Shown: positions 34,275 to 43,752, counted from the stretch's first letter. The stretch: DNA of 48,780 bases from JAAYCB01 sp012744395 (GCA_028703175.1 JAQVNJ010000033.1:1-48780), one strand, 5' to 3'. Notes: a model not told the origin generated them from the sequence alone. Program-made: numbers and translations.

Positions 34275-35689
34275 TGCCGATGGCCCGGCTTGCCCTGGCA
34301 ATGGTTTTCGTGACCTCGGCCTTCGGGTTCCTGCTTCCCAAGTTCTGGGAACTCGTCGGCCGACCGCCCGTGCTGTTCATCGACCTGGCGCTCTGCCTGC
34401 CCGCGGTGCTCCTGGGCAGTTTCTACTGGTGGAAAGGCCGCTGCTTTTCCAGCACCTGGCCGGTCGTGCTGTGCATCGGACTGGTCTGGCTGAGCCTCGC
34501 CTACCCCGGCAACGTCGAAGTCATGCGGGGCACGTTCATCGCCGCGCTCGTCACGCTCCCGCTGCCGGTCGCCGCCCTCATCGTCGAGAAACGGGCCTGG
34601 GCCTTCTCCGCCCAGGTCTACGTCTGGGCCAACGCGGCGGCGATGCTGGCGGCCCTCTGGTTCGAGTCGCGCGTCGAGACGAGCATCGTCGCCGCCCTCG
34701 GCCGCTTCGGATTCCTCGCGGCCCGCGACGGCGCCAGCCGGATGGGAAACCCGAACCAGGTCGGGGGCCAACTCGCCCTGGCCGCCGTGCTGGCGTTCGT
34801 CCTCTACCTGAAGCAGCAAGGCGGACGACAACCGCGGCCCGCAACACGCCGGATGCCGCAAGTCAACCTCGCCCTGATGATTCTCCTCTCCATCGGCTGC
34901 ATGTTGACCGCCTCGCGCGGCGCATTTGCCAGTTGGCTCTGCGGCGTCGGCGCGCTGTTCCTCTGGGGAACGCGGGCCCTGCCGATCTGGCGAGTCAAAG
35001 ACCTCCTGGCGATCTCCGCGATTGGCCTGCTGTTCGCCATGCTCCTGATGGCGGCCGGGGGGACGACCCCCTGGGGCCGGCTCCAGGAGCGGTTCGGCGA
35101 CGAGCGATCCAACGGAAGCCTGTCGGGGCGGACGGAGATCTGGGCGGCCGCGCTGAAGGCCTGGCACTCGAATCCCGACTTCCTCTGGCGCGGAACCGGA
35201 ACCGGAATGGCCGACGACGTGCTTGGTCAGTTCACCCCCTCGGCCGTGGAAGACGAACAGGGAGTGCTGCGGAAAAACTGCCACAACGCGTTTGTCGAAT
35301 GGGCCCTCAGCCTGGGCCTCCTCGGACTGGCGGCCGGCGGCTGCCTGGCCGCCAGCGCCGTCTACCAGGCGATCCGCCTGGACCGCCGGGAAGCCAACGT
35401 CGGCCGGATCGCGATCCTCGGATGCGTCGCCCTGTTTGCCATGGGCGCCGTCTCCTACCGCCATGAATGCTGGCCCGCAACCGGCGCGCTGGTCCTGGCA
35501 ATGCTCAGCGAGCCCGCCGGTCGCGGCCTGCCGCTGGGCCGAATCGGAAGGCCCTCGGCGGATCCTGAACCGCCGCGGCGGCACGCCTTGCCTCGCCGCC
35601 AGGCGGAACCGGCCGCGCTTCCGCCGCCCACGGCAAACTCCGCCCCGCCGGCGATTGCCCAACGCGGCCACGGAGGCCCCGGACCGTGA
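34274..35689 (+). CDS. O-antigen ligase/polymerase-like membrane protein
   Basis: A 471-residue polytopic protein with about ten hydrophobic segments, of the Wzy_C/O-antigen ligase family. NCHNAFVEWALSLGLLGL near residue 335 is the conserved periplasmic histidine motif; ASRGAFASWLCGVGALFL near 214 is also typical. It would polymerise repeats or transfer the glycan to its final acceptor. The last 50 residues are proline-rich and hydrophilic. Stop and next start overlap as GTGA. Confidence 0.85.
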   Translation: MPMARLALAMVFVTSAFGFLLPKFWELVGRPPVLFIDLALCLPAVLLGSFYWWKGRCFSSTWPVVLCIGLVWLSLAYPGNVEVMRGTFIAALVTLPLPVAALIVEKRAWAFSAQVYVWANAAAMLAALWFESRVETSIVAALGRFGFLAARDGASRMGNPNQVGGQLALAAVLAFVLYLKQQGGRQPRPATRRMPQVNLALMILLSIGCMLTASRGAFASWLCGVGALFLWGTRALPIWRVKDLLAISAIGLLFAMLLMAAGGTTPWGRLQERFGDERSNGSLSGRTEIWAAALKAWHSNPDFLWRGTGTGMADDVLGQFTPSAVEDEQGVLRKNCHNAFVEWALSLGLLGLAAGGCLAASAVYQAIRLDRREANVGRIAILGCVALFAMGAVSYRHECWPATGALVLAMLSEPAGRGLPLGRIGRPSADPEPPRRHALPRRQAEPAALPPPTANSAPPAIAQRGHGGPGP

Positions 35690-36774
35690 TTCTCCTGCAT
35701 GCCGCGCCCGTCGATTGGAGGCAGTTGGCCGGCCCGAACGCAAGCGTTCCGGGCCTGGTCGCCGCGCAGAACGCCCTCCGCGGAGTCAGCGCCGCCCTGC
35801 TGGCCACCGTGCCCGGCGCGCCGCCGCCCTGTCCCTTTCCGGTGTTCGGAGTCGAGTCCGTGCGGAACAGCGGCCGATTGGACCTCCCCTCGCCCTTCGA
35901 CAAACCGGACCTGGTGATCTTCCACAGCACATACATCCCCCTCCATGCGGCAATCGCCCGTTGGCTCAACTCGGCGTCGATCCCCTACTTGATCTGCCCG
36001 CGCGGCGGCATGACCCGCTATGCCCAGGCCTCGAAGCGGTGGAAGAAGGCGGCCGGCAACGCGCTCTTCTTCAACCGCATGGTTCGCGGCGCTCGGGCAT
36101 TGCATTGCCTGACCAGCGGCGAGGCCGAAGCGTCGTGCGACTGGAGAAAGCCGGCCCTGGTGGTCGGAAACGGAGTCCGACTGCCACCGCCGGCGCGGCT
36201 CCGCGCACTGAACCAGCCGCTCCGCGCCGCCTTCATGGGACGGCTCCACATCGATCACAAAGGACTCGATCTCTTAATTGACGCCTGCGGCCTGATCCGC
36301 AACGCGTGGGCCTCTGCCGGCGCAAGCCTGGTGATTCACGGGCCGGATTGCGGCGGCAGCGCCGCCGAACTGAGAATCAGAATCGCCCGCAAGCGAGCCG
36401 CAAACGTCGTCGACCTCAAAGGCCCCGTGCCCGACCGGGATAAGGACAGATTCTTCAACTCAATCGACGTATTCCTTCACCCCTCGCGAACGGAGGGGCA
36501 CCCGATCGCCGTGCTCGAAGCACTCGCTCACGGCGTCCCCTGCCTGTTGACGCCCAACACGAACATGGGCCAAGAAGTCGTCGCCGCCGGGGCCGGCTGG
36601 CTCGTCGAGGCCACTCGCCAGGGGGTTGCCCAAGGGCTCTTGAAACTCCTGGATTTAAGCGCCGCGGAGTTGGAGATCGCCGGTAGAAACGCCCGATACC
36701 TGGCCGAGGATCGCTACACTTGGCCGATGATCGCCGAGCGCTCGGTCGAGGCCTATCGCCGTTTTGCCGCTTAA
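35686..36774 (+). CDS. Glycosyltransferase (GT4-like)
   Basis: A 362-residue GT-B enzyme starting at a GTG that overlaps the ligase stop. ICPRGGMTRYAQASKRWKK near residue 103 resembles the PHGM motif of EPS glycosyltransferases, FMGRLHIDHKGLDLLIDACG near 184 and HPSRTEGHPIAVLEALAHG near 265 are donor-site motifs. It ends the first part of the glycan operon; after it comes a palindromic repeat and a 246-base gap. Confidence 0.88.
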   Translation: MILLHAAPVDWRQLAGPNASVPGLVAAQNALRGVSAALLATVPGAPPPCPFPVFGVESVRNSGRLDLPSPFDKPDLVIFHSTYIPLHAAIARWLNSASIPYLICPRGGMTRYAQASKRWKKAAGNALFFNRMVRGARALHCLTSGEAEASCDWRKPALVVGNGVRLPPPARLRALNQPLRAAFMGRLHIDHKGLDLLIDACGLIRNAWASAGASLVIHGPDCGGSAAELRIRIARKRAANVVDLKGPVPDRDKDRFFNSIDVFLHPSRTEGHPIAVLEALAHGVPCLLTPNTNMGQEVVAAGAGWLVEATRQGVAQGLLKLLDLSAAELEIAGRNARYLAEDRYTWPMIAERSVEAYRRFAA

Positions 36775-36819
36775 AAAACACGCGTTGCCTCCCCCTCCCC
36801 ACCTCTTCATCTCCTTCCC

Positions 36820-36847
36820 TCGTTCCCAAGCTCCAGCTTGGGAACGC
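36820..36847. repeat. Dispersed palindromic repeat, copy 6
   Basis: CCCAAGCTCCAGCTTGGG with flanking CGTT and AACG, same as copies 2 and 3. A partial copy (CCTCGTTCCCCAAG) follows at about 36872. It is located 45 bases after the glycosyltransferase stop, the only copy inside the glycan locus. Confidence 0.85.
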
Positions 36848-37020
36848 TCGCCTCTGTTCGCCGCCGCCCCACCTCGTTCCCCAAGATCGGCAGGCGTGGC
36901 TGCGAGATTTGTGTCGATGATACTCCGGAGGCGTTTGTGCGTTTGAACCAAGATGGTTAAATTAGATAAAAGGCGGCTTTTCGGTGCAGACTGCGGCACA
37001 CAGCGGGGGCGAGTAGGACG

Positions 37021-38331
37021 TTGGGAATCTCAGCAGCTTTTCAACTGGATCGGGCTCGGGGCGACAACGCAGTCCGTCACATCGAGCGGTTGCTCGCGGC
37101 CAACCGGCAGCGGCTGGCAACGGCTGAGGCGATCGGCGTCCAAGGGTCAATTGCAGCGATCGGGATTGTCGGCGCGGGGACGATGGGCTTGGCGGTCGCG
37201 GCAACCGCGATTCGGCACGGAATCGATGTCGTGCTCACCGACGCCGTCGAGGCGGCATGGACCCGCGCGGCAGAGAAGCTCGCCGAGATCGCCGAAACGC
37301 ACCCCGGCGGCGGCAAGCCGCTTGGCAAGGCCACGGCCACGGGGCGGATCGAGTCGCTCGCCGCCTGCGACGTGGTGCTCGAATCGATCGTCGAGGATGC
37401 GGACGCCAAGCGCGCGCTGCTGCGGGATATCGATCGCCGGCTGCCTCGCGAGACGCTGCTGGCCACGGGCACCTCGACGATCCCGGTTGGCCGACTGGCA
37501 CAGGGCCTGGCCCACCCCGAACGAGTGTGTGGAGTCCACTTCTTCCTGCCGGTTGCGGAGCGGCCGGTCGTGGAGGTGATCGCCGGGCCGGCAACCCCGG
37601 CGGCGGCGTGCAAGAAGGCCGTCGGGCTGGCCGCCGCCCTGGGAAAGGAAGCGATTTCTGCGCCGGACGTGGTCGGATTCCTGGTCAATCGACTGATGCT
37701 GCCCTACGTCAGCGAGGCCATGCAGTTGCTTGCCGAGGGCGTGGCGGAAGAGACGATCGAGCGTGCCGCGCTGGACTTTGGCATGCCCCAAGGCCCGCTC
37801 TCCCTGCTCGACGAGATCGGGCTGGACACCGCATTGGATTGCGGCTGGGTCTTCGCCGGCGCGTACGAAGACCGGATCGCGATCTCCCCCTTGCTGGTGG
37901 CGCTGGTCAAGGCCCGCCGCCTGGGCTTGAAGACGAGAGCCGGTTTCTTTCGCTACACGCGGCGCGACGATGGCAGCTTCGCACAGGAAATTGACCCGGC
38001 CGTCGCGGCGCTGCTCGAGCGCTGGAAGACGCCGCGCGGCGGCTCCGCCTCGGCCGATGCTGTTGCGGCCCGGCTGTTCTTGCCGATGCTGTTTGAGGGC
38101 GTCCGCCTTCTGGAAGAGCACGCCGGTTGCCTGCCGGGCGATATCGACCTTGGCGCCGTCCTCGCCCTGGGCATGAGCCCGCGCCGCGGGGGGCCCCTGT
38201 TCTGGGCCGACCAGGTCGGCATCCCGGAATTGCTCCGCCTGGCCGGCCCGCTGGCGGGAATTGGCAAGCGGATGCAGCCGCCCGATCGCCTCCGGCGGAT
38301 GGCCCAAGACAAGCGCTCGTTCTACAAGTGA
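37021..38331 (+). CDS. 3-hydroxyacyl-CoA dehydrogenase, FadB C-terminal-half type
   Basis: A 436-residue NAD-dependent dehydrogenase. IGIVGAGTMGLAVAATA near residue 47 is the Rossmann loop, GVHFFLPVAERPVVEVI near 182 holds the catalytic histidine, and two C-terminal domains are present: GFLVNRLMLPY with GPLSLLDEIGLDTA, and LFEGVRLLEEHAG with ALGMSPRRGGPLFWAD. That duplicated C-terminal layout is the one of bifunctional FadB/FadJ, but the enoyl-CoA hydratase half is missing. The first 45 residues look like linker, and no ATG precedes the conserved part; TTG at 37021 is the likeliest start after a stop at 36967. Either a stand-alone enzyme or a truncated FadB. Confidence 0.82.
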   Translation: MGISAAFQLDRARGDNAVRHIERLLAANRQRLATAEAIGVQGSIAAIGIVGAGTMGLAVAATAIRHGIDVVLTDAVEAAWTRAAEKLAEIAETHPGGGKPLGKATATGRIESLAACDVVLESIVEDADAKRALLRDIDRRLPRETLLATGTSTIPVGRLAQGLAHPERVCGVHFFLPVAERPVVEVIAGPATPAAACKKAVGLAAALGKEAISAPDVVGFLVNRLMLPYVSEAMQLLAEGVAEETIERAALDFGMPQGPLSLLDEIGLDTALDCGWVFAGAYEDRIAISPLLVALVKARRLGLKTRAGFFRYTRRDDGSFAQEIDPAVAALLERWKTPRGGSASADAVAARLFLPMLFEGVRLLEEHAGCLPGDIDLGAVLALGMSPRRGGPLFWADQVGIPELLRLAGPLAGIGKRMQPPDRLRRMAQDKRSFYK

Positions 38332-38357
38332 GACCATCGACTCCATCGGGAGCCAGC

Positions 38358-39545
38358 ATGTCGACGATGCTCAGAGTACCGCAAAAACCTCCGTCCGCCG
38401 AAAAAACCGGCTCGCCCGCGATGCCCTGGCATCCGCGAATGTGGCATGGAATGACCATGGGCGCATGGCTGAAGACCCTCGCCCGCCACCGCCCCGCGAT
38501 CTCGCCTTCGCGCTGGGTCCTGGCCGGAACGATCTCCATGAGCACGCCGGTCAACTCGGCCTTGGCGGCGCTCCAGCAGATGCTCCACGGCCGCCGCATC
38601 CGCTCGCTCGCGATCGACAAAGCGCCGATCTTCATCCTCGGCCATTGGCGGTCGGGCACGACGCTGCTCCACGAATTGCTGGTGCTCGACGAGCGCCACA
38701 CCTATCCGAACACCTACGCCTGCTACACGCCGCGGCACTTCCTCGTCTCGCGATACCTGGTTCCCTGGTGGCTGAAATTCTTGATGCCCGCGCGGCGCCC
38801 GATGGACAACATGAAAGTCGGCTGGAACCGCCCGCAGGAAGACGAATTCGCAATGTGCAACATGGGAGTCCCCTCGCCCTATCTGGCGTTCGCCTTCCCC
38901 AACATTCCAAACATCGGCTCCGCGTATTTCGACCTCAAAAAGATTTCCCCAGCCGAACTTGCCGAGTGGAAACAGGCTTTTGTCTATTTCCTGAAATGCG
39001 TGACCCTTGCCGGCGGCGGCCGGCGGGTCGTGCTCAAAACGCCCCTCCACACGTGCCGCGTCGACCTGCTCCGGGAGATCTTCCCCGACGCCCGTTTCGT
39101 GCACATCGTCCGCGACCCTTACGTGATCTTCCCCTCCACGGTCCGCACCTGGCAGCGGCTATCGGAAGACGAGGGTTTGCAGCGGCCCACGCACGAGGGC
39201 CTGGAGGAGCAGGTCCTCGCCAACTTCGCACGAATGTACGCGGCCTTCGAGCGGAGCAAGCCCAACATCGCCCCAAAGCGGTTCTGCGAAGTCCGCTACG
39301 AGGACCTCATCGATGATCCGGTCGGCCGGGTCCGCGAGATCTACGAAAACCTCGAGTTGGACGGGTTCGCCGAGATCCTCCCGGCGCTCCAGGAGAAAGC
39401 CGCCGGCATGCGCGGCTACCAGGTCACCCGGCACCGCCTCTCCCGCGAAATGCACGAGCAGATCACCCGGCGATGGGCCGATTTCATCGACCGCTACCAG
39501 TATGCCGACTCGGCGATCGACTCGGAGAACACCTTTGCCACTTGA
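38358..39545 (+). CDS. Sulfotransferase family protein (Stf3-like)
   Basis: A 395-residue PAPS-dependent sulfotransferase of a different subgroup from the one at 28587. FILGHWRSGTTLLHELLVLD near residue 94 is the 5'-phosphosulfate loop, FVHIVRDPYVIFPSTVRTW near 247 the 3'-phosphate motif, and EVRYEDLIDDP near 313 the conserved late motif. The TYACYTPRHFL region resembles actinobacterial enzymes that sulfate lipidic substrates such as hydroxylated menaquinone. It lies 26 bases behind the dehydrogenase and 19 bases before the SDR, so the three are probably one operon, in which the dehydrogenases may act on the same substrate. Confidence 0.83.
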   Translation: MSTMLRVPQKPPSAEKTGSPAMPWHPRMWHGMTMGAWLKTLARHRPAISPSRWVLAGTISMSTPVNSALAALQQMLHGRRIRSLAIDKAPIFILGHWRSGTTLLHELLVLDERHTYPNTYACYTPRHFLVSRYLVPWWLKFLMPARRPMDNMKVGWNRPQEDEFAMCNMGVPSPYLAFAFPNIPNIGSAYFDLKKISPAELAEWKQAFVYFLKCVTLAGGGRRVVLKTPLHTCRVDLLREIFPDARFVHIVRDPYVIFPSTVRTWQRLSEDEGLQRPTHEGLEEQVLANFARMYAAFERSKPNIAPKRFCEVRYEDLIDDPVGRVREIYENLELDGFAEILPALQEKAAGMRGYQVTRHRLSREMHEQITRRWADFIDRYQYADSAIDSENTFAT

Positions 39546-39564
39546 CCGCGAGGCGGCGGGCGCG

Positions 39565-40449
39565 ATGCACAACCATGCGAACCAGGACAGGGCCGTGCTG
39601 ATCACCGGATGCTCGACCGGCATCGGACGCGCCTCTGCTCTCGATCTGGCCGCCCGCGGTTTTCAGGTGTTTGCCGGGGTCCGCAAGGAAAGCGACGGAA
39701 AGCGCCTCGAGGCGGACGCGCGGGGCACCCTCCGCGCGCTCCTGGTCGACGTGACCGATGCGGCCCAGGTCCGCCAGGCCGCCGCGGCGGTCGAAGCCCA
39801 GGTGGGCCAGTCGGGCCTCTGGGGAATCGTCAACAACGCCGGAATCGTCGTCTCCGCGCCGCTCGAACTCGTCGCCCTCGACCAGTTTCGCCGCCAGTTC
39901 GAAGTCAACCTGTTCGGAACGCTGGCAATCACCCAGGCGGTCTTGCCCCTCGTCCGCCGGCGGCGGGGACGGATCGTCCTGGTCGGCTCGATCGCCGGAT
40001 TGGCGGCGCCCCCCTACCTGGGACCCTATGCGGCCTCGAAGTTCGCCCTCGAAGCCCTCGCCGACTCCCTCCGGATGGAACTCCGCGGCTGGGGAATCTC
40101 CGTCTCGATTGTCGAAGCCGACAACGTGGCGACCCCGATCTGGGGGAAGTTGGCCGACGCCCGCGGCCAGATTCGCGCCGATGCCCCTTCTGAAGTCCAG
40201 GCTCTCTATGACGAAGACGTCTTGGCGATGCAAAAAGCCACTGCGGCGATGGATCGCACCGGCATGCCGTCCGAACGCGTCGTCCGCGTCATCCGCCATG
40301 CACTCACCGCCAACAGGCCGAAGACGCGATACCCGGTCGGTTTCCGGACCCGATTGGCCGCCTGGGCCGCCAGTCGCATCCCCGACGGGATTCACGACTG
40401 GTACATGCTCCGCGAATTGGGACTCGCGCAGCGGCGGGGCGCATCGTAA
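39565..40449 (+). CDS. Short-chain dehydrogenase/reductase
   Basis: A 294-residue classical SDR. VLITGCSTGIGRASALDLAA near residue 11 is the NAD(P) loop (TGxxxGIG), NNAG near 87, the catalytic serine in VGSIAG near 138 and YAASK near 152. The extended C-terminus and TPIWGKL after the active site resemble retinol/steroid-dehydrogenase-like SDRs acting on hydrophobic alcohols. Last gene of the dehydrogenase-sulfotransferase-SDR unit. Substrate unknown. Confidence 0.88.
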   Translation: MHNHANQDRAVLITGCSTGIGRASALDLAARGFQVFAGVRKESDGKRLEADARGTLRALLVDVTDAAQVRQAAAAVEAQVGQSGLWGIVNNAGIVVSAPLELVALDQFRRQFEVNLFGTLAITQAVLPLVRRRRGRIVLVGSIAGLAAPPYLGPYAASKFALEALADSLRMELRGWGISVSIVEADNVATPIWGKLADARGQIRADAPSEVQALYDEDVLAMQKATAAMDRTGMPSERVVRVIRHALTANRPKTRYPVGFRTRLAAWAASRIPDGIHDWYMLRELGLAQRRGAS

Positions 40450-40997
40450 GCGGTTGAAGAGCATTCACTGATCGTCGTGGAGGTCGGGATCCGCCCCGTG
40501 CCCTGGCGAACGGCGAGCCTACACTGCCCATTCACCCGCCTGGTTCGTCTTGGGAGGCAGACGCAAGTTGCCAACGGTCTCGACCCACTCCAGCGGCGCG
40601 TCGATCGTGCTCAGGGATACTCGTCCGTCGGTTGCCCATTGACTGCCAAGACCTGCGCGACAAATCGCTCTTTGCTCCAATCGCCTCGGGCACGCGGTGC
40701 GGTGCTTCACGCATGTCGCCCCCGCGGTCCTTGGCAAGGGAACCGAGCGCTTCGATCACAATCTTCGCCGAAGCTCTTCCGTTCCCATTGTCCAACTTCT
40801 AGGGAATTCTACTTCAAGGCAGCCCCCCGTCCAGCGGGCTGCCTCGCCTCGCTTACCGCCTCCCAGGCGACTCCTCCCACGAGACGCACGCGAGTCAAAC
40901 GCCAGAATGAATCGCCGGACTGATCGCCGGTTCAGGCGGTCAGACGCTCGATGCGGCTTCTGCGGCCACCTCTTCGCACGCTGGGAACCGATTGGCC
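40450..40997. other. Intergenic with a possible gene relic
   Basis: About 550 bases without an intact gene. On the minus strand 40620-40519 reads TIDAPLEWVETVGNLRLPPK and then a stop; this resembles the start of small planctomycete proteins that continue for another 40 or more residues, so it may be a truncated relic. The rest shows no recognisable coding. Confidence 0.35.
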
Positions 40998-41027
40998 TTG
41001 AACGCCGCAATACCAATCCGCTATGAT
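40998..41027 (+). promoter_or_regulatory. Putative promoter of the distal glycan genes
   Basis: TTGAAC (40998-41003), an 18-base spacer and TATGAT (41022-41027), about 80 bases before the glycosyltransferase ATG. It suggests that the genes from 41106 form a separate transcription unit. Confidence 0.45.
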
Positions 41028-41105
41028 CCCCCGCCCTTCCCCATGCACTGGGGACGCCACGACGATCGACCGCGCAAACGACCCCCATTTCGCTAGCCGG
41101 CCACC

Positions 41106-42353
41106 ATGCGAATTATCTACCTTCACCAGTTTTTCCATACTCCGGAGCGGTCCGGCGGAACGTTTTCCTACGATCTCGCCCGGCGGCTGGTCGACCGGGG
41201 GCACGAAGTCCGCGTCGTGACGAGCGACATGCACGCCCTCCACCGGGGCTGGAGGGTCACGGAGCACTCGGGGATCCAGATCCATTGGCGAGGCATCGCC
41301 TATTCGAACCGCATGTCCTACGCCCGGCGACTGCTCTCCTTCGCCCAGTTTGTCTTCTCCGCGAGCCGCCGCGCGGCCTGCCTGCCGGGCGACGTACTGC
41401 ACGCCGTCAGCCCGCCGCTGACGACCGCGCTGCCCGCGATCCGCGCGGCGAACAAGAAAGGGATTCCCCTCGTGCTGGAGGCCTGCGATCTCTGGCCGGC
41501 CACCGCGATCGCCGTGGGGGCGCTTCGCAGCCGCCCCCTGGTGGCCGCCGCCCGCTGGATGGAGCGCTACGCGTATCGCACCGCGGCACACATCACGGGC
41601 ACGTCGCCCGACACGGCCGCGGGCGTGGTTGCCAGCGGCGTGCCCTGGGAGAAGGTCACCTATATCCCGATGCGGAGCGACGTGGAAGCGTTCCGCGTGC
41701 CGGCCAAGGAAGGCGAGCGATTTCGCCGCAGCCGCCCCTGGCTCCAACACCGGCCCCTGGTCGTCTATACCGGCGCGTTCGGCCTGGTCAATGGCTGCCA
41801 GTACCTCGTGCGGCTGGCCGCCGCCACGCGCCGCCGCGATCCGCAGGTGCGGTTCCTCCTGGTCGGCGCCGGCCGCGAAGAGCAAATCATCCGCCGCCTG
41901 GCCGAACAACTTGGGGTCCTCGGCGTCAACCTGTTCATCGAGCCGCCCGTGCCGCGGAGCGAGATCCCCGCAATCCTCTCGGCCGCCGATCTGGCCACCT
42001 CGACAGTCATCGACCGCGAGCCGCTCTGGGCCTGTTCCCCCAGCAAACTCTTCGACGCCCTGGCCGCCGGCCGGCCGATCGCCATCAATCACCAGGGCTG
42101 GCTGGCGCGGCTCATCCGCGTCAACCGCTGCGGCATGGTCTGGGACGCCCACCAGGTCGAGTCGGTCGTCGAGCCGCTGATCCACTTCCTGGAACACGAA
42201 GCCCGAGCCGCCGGTCTCCGCGCCCGCCGCCTCGCCGAAACACAGTTCGACGCGGACCTCAGTGTGCAAAAGCTTGAAGCGATCTTCTGCCGGCTGACGG
42301 GCATCGAGCCTCCCCGGCAATCGCAGCCCGCAACCCTCCGCCGAGCCGCCTGA
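41106..42353 (+). CDS. Glycosyltransferase family 4 protein (WbuB-like)
   Basis: A 415-residue GT-B glycosyltransferase. YLHQFFHTPERSGGTFSYDL near residue 5 is the loop typical of WbuB/FucNAc-transferase-like enzymes; VYTGAFGLVNGCQYLVRLAA near 221 and SPSKLFDALAAGRPIAIN-like text near 315 (CSPSKLFDALAAGRP) form the donor site. It probably adds an amino sugar early in repeat-unit assembly, given the adjacent amino-sugar enzymes. Starts behind the promoter at 40998. Confidence 0.9.
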   Translation: MRIIYLHQFFHTPERSGGTFSYDLARRLVDRGHEVRVVTSDMHALHRGWRVTEHSGIQIHWRGIAYSNRMSYARRLLSFAQFVFSASRRAACLPGDVLHAVSPPLTTALPAIRAANKKGIPLVLEACDLWPATAIAVGALRSRPLVAAARWMERYAYRTAAHITGTSPDTAAGVVASGVPWEKVTYIPMRSDVEAFRVPAKEGERFRRSRPWLQHRPLVVYTGAFGLVNGCQYLVRLAAATRRRDPQVRFLLVGAGREEQIIRRLAEQLGVLGVNLFIEPPVPRSEIPAILSAADLATSTVIDREPLWACSPSKLFDALAAGRPIAINHQGWLARLIRVNRCGMVWDAHQVESVVEPLIHFLEHEARAAGLRARRLAETQFDADLSVQKLEAIFCRLTGIEPPRQSQPATLRRAA

Positions 42354-42423
42354 CCGCAAGCAGTGCGGCGGACGACCGGCGGACAATTGGAATATCCGAG
42401 CGCAACAGCGGCAAGGAGGCCGC

Positions 42424-43752
42424 ATGAATCGCCAACGAGGATCACGTCCCTTCTGGGGCCGTCTTGTCAAACGGGCGATCGACCTGCTCGGCGCGTCGAT
42501 CCTGACCATCCTCCTGCTGCCCGTGATCGCCGGCGTGGCGGCCCTCGTATGGCTGTTTCTCGGGCGGCCCGTGTTCTTTCTGCAAAAACGCGCGGGGCTC
42601 GGCGGGCGGATCTTCACCATCTGGAAGTTTCGCACGATGACCACCGCCACGGGCGACGGCCGGCCGCTCGCCGATGCCGAACGCCTGACGCCGTTCGGAC
42701 GCCTGCTCCGCCAGACAAGCCTCGACGAACTCCCCCAGCTCCTGCAAGTCCTTCGGGGCGAGATGAGCCTCGTCGGCCCCCGCCCCCTGCTGCCGGAGTA
42801 TCTCGATCGGTACACGCCCCAGCAGGCCCGGCGCCACGAAGTCAAGCCGGGCATCACCGGCTGGTGCCAGGTGCGGGGCCGCAACGCCCTCTCGTGGGAA
42901 GAGAAATTCCGCCTCGACACCTGGTACGTCGATCACTGGAGCGTATCGCTCGACCTGTCGATTCTCCTCCAAACCGTTCTCGTCGTCCTCCGCCGCGACG
43001 GCGTCTCGCACGGCTCGGATGCCACGATGCCCGAATTCCTGGGAACGCAGCAACACATCATCCCGATTTCAAAAGGTCGCCGCATGGAACCCCTTGTGAT
43101 CCTCGGGGCCGGTGAGTTCGGCCGCGAAGTCGCCTGGCTCGTGGACGAAATCAATCGCGCCGCCCCCGAGCCGAAATGGAATCTCCTCGGCTTCCTGGAC
43201 GACAGTCCAAATCCGCTCGCCGAGTTTTCCCACTATCCCCCGCTGCTCGGCCGCCCCGAGGCTTATCGAACCCTGGGCCGCCCGTTTGCCGTCTGCGCGG
43301 TCGCCAACAGCGGCACGCGCGAAGCCCTCGTCGCCCGACTCAACGCCCTCGGCGCACGCTGGGCGACCCTCATCCATCCGACCGCGGGGATCGGAATGGG
43401 AACACAGATCGGCGAGGGATCGATCCTCTGCCGCCAGGCGATGGTCACGGTCGACGCCACGATCGGCCGACACGTGCAGTTGAATGTCAACTCCGCCGTC
43501 GGCCACGACGCCCGCCTCGGCGACTTCTGCACGCTTGCCGGTTTCGCCGATATCTGCGGGCGCGTCGTCCTCGAGCGTGGCGTCTACGTGGCCACCCACG
43601 CGTCCGTCTTGCCCAGCACGGTCGTCGGGGCTTGGGCCCAGATCAGCGCCGGCAGCACCGCGCGGCGGCGGGTCCGCCCCGGCATGACAGTTGTCGGAGT
43701 ACCCGGCAAGGAGTTCTTCTTTCCCGGGGCAAATGTGGCACGCGCAGCATAA
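42424..43752 (+). CDS. Fused phosphoglycosyltransferase/acetyltransferase (PglB-type)
   Basis: A 442-residue fusion. Residues 1-205 are a monotopic phosphoglycosyltransferase: KRAIDLLGASILTILLLPVI membrane segment, FTIWKFRTM, TSLDELPQLLQVLRGEMSLV and GPRPLLPEY. This enzyme starts the glycan by moving sugar phosphate onto undecaprenyl phosphate. Residues 222-442 are a PglD-like acetyltransferase: LVILGAGEFGREVAWL, the catalytic His in SAVGHDARLGDF, and hexapeptide repeats. Neisserial PglB has the same order of domains and both acetylates the amino sugar and loads it on the carrier. An ATG at 43084 with AAAGG upstream marks where a separate acetyltransferase gene could once have begun. GAGG-like purines precede the start. 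Confidence 0.9.
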   Translation: MNRQRGSRPFWGRLVKRAIDLLGASILTILLLPVIAGVAALVWLFLGRPVFFLQKRAGLGGRIFTIWKFRTMTTATGDGRPLADAERLTPFGRLLRQTSLDELPQLLQVLRGEMSLVGPRPLLPEYLDRYTPQQARRHEVKPGITGWCQVRGRNALSWEEKFRLDTWYVDHWSVSLDLSILLQTVLVVLRRDGVSHGSDATMPEFLGTQQHIIPISKGRRMEPLVILGAGEFGREVAWLVDEINRAAPEPKWNLLGFLDDSPNPLAEFSHYPPLLGRPEAYRTLGRPFAVCAVANSGTREALVARLNALGARWATLIHPTAGIGMGTQIGEGSILCRQAMVTVDATIGRHVQLNVNSAVGHDARLGDFCTLAGFADICGRVVLERGVYVATHASVLPSTVVGAWAQISAGSTARRRVRPGMTVVGVPGKEFFFPGANVARAA

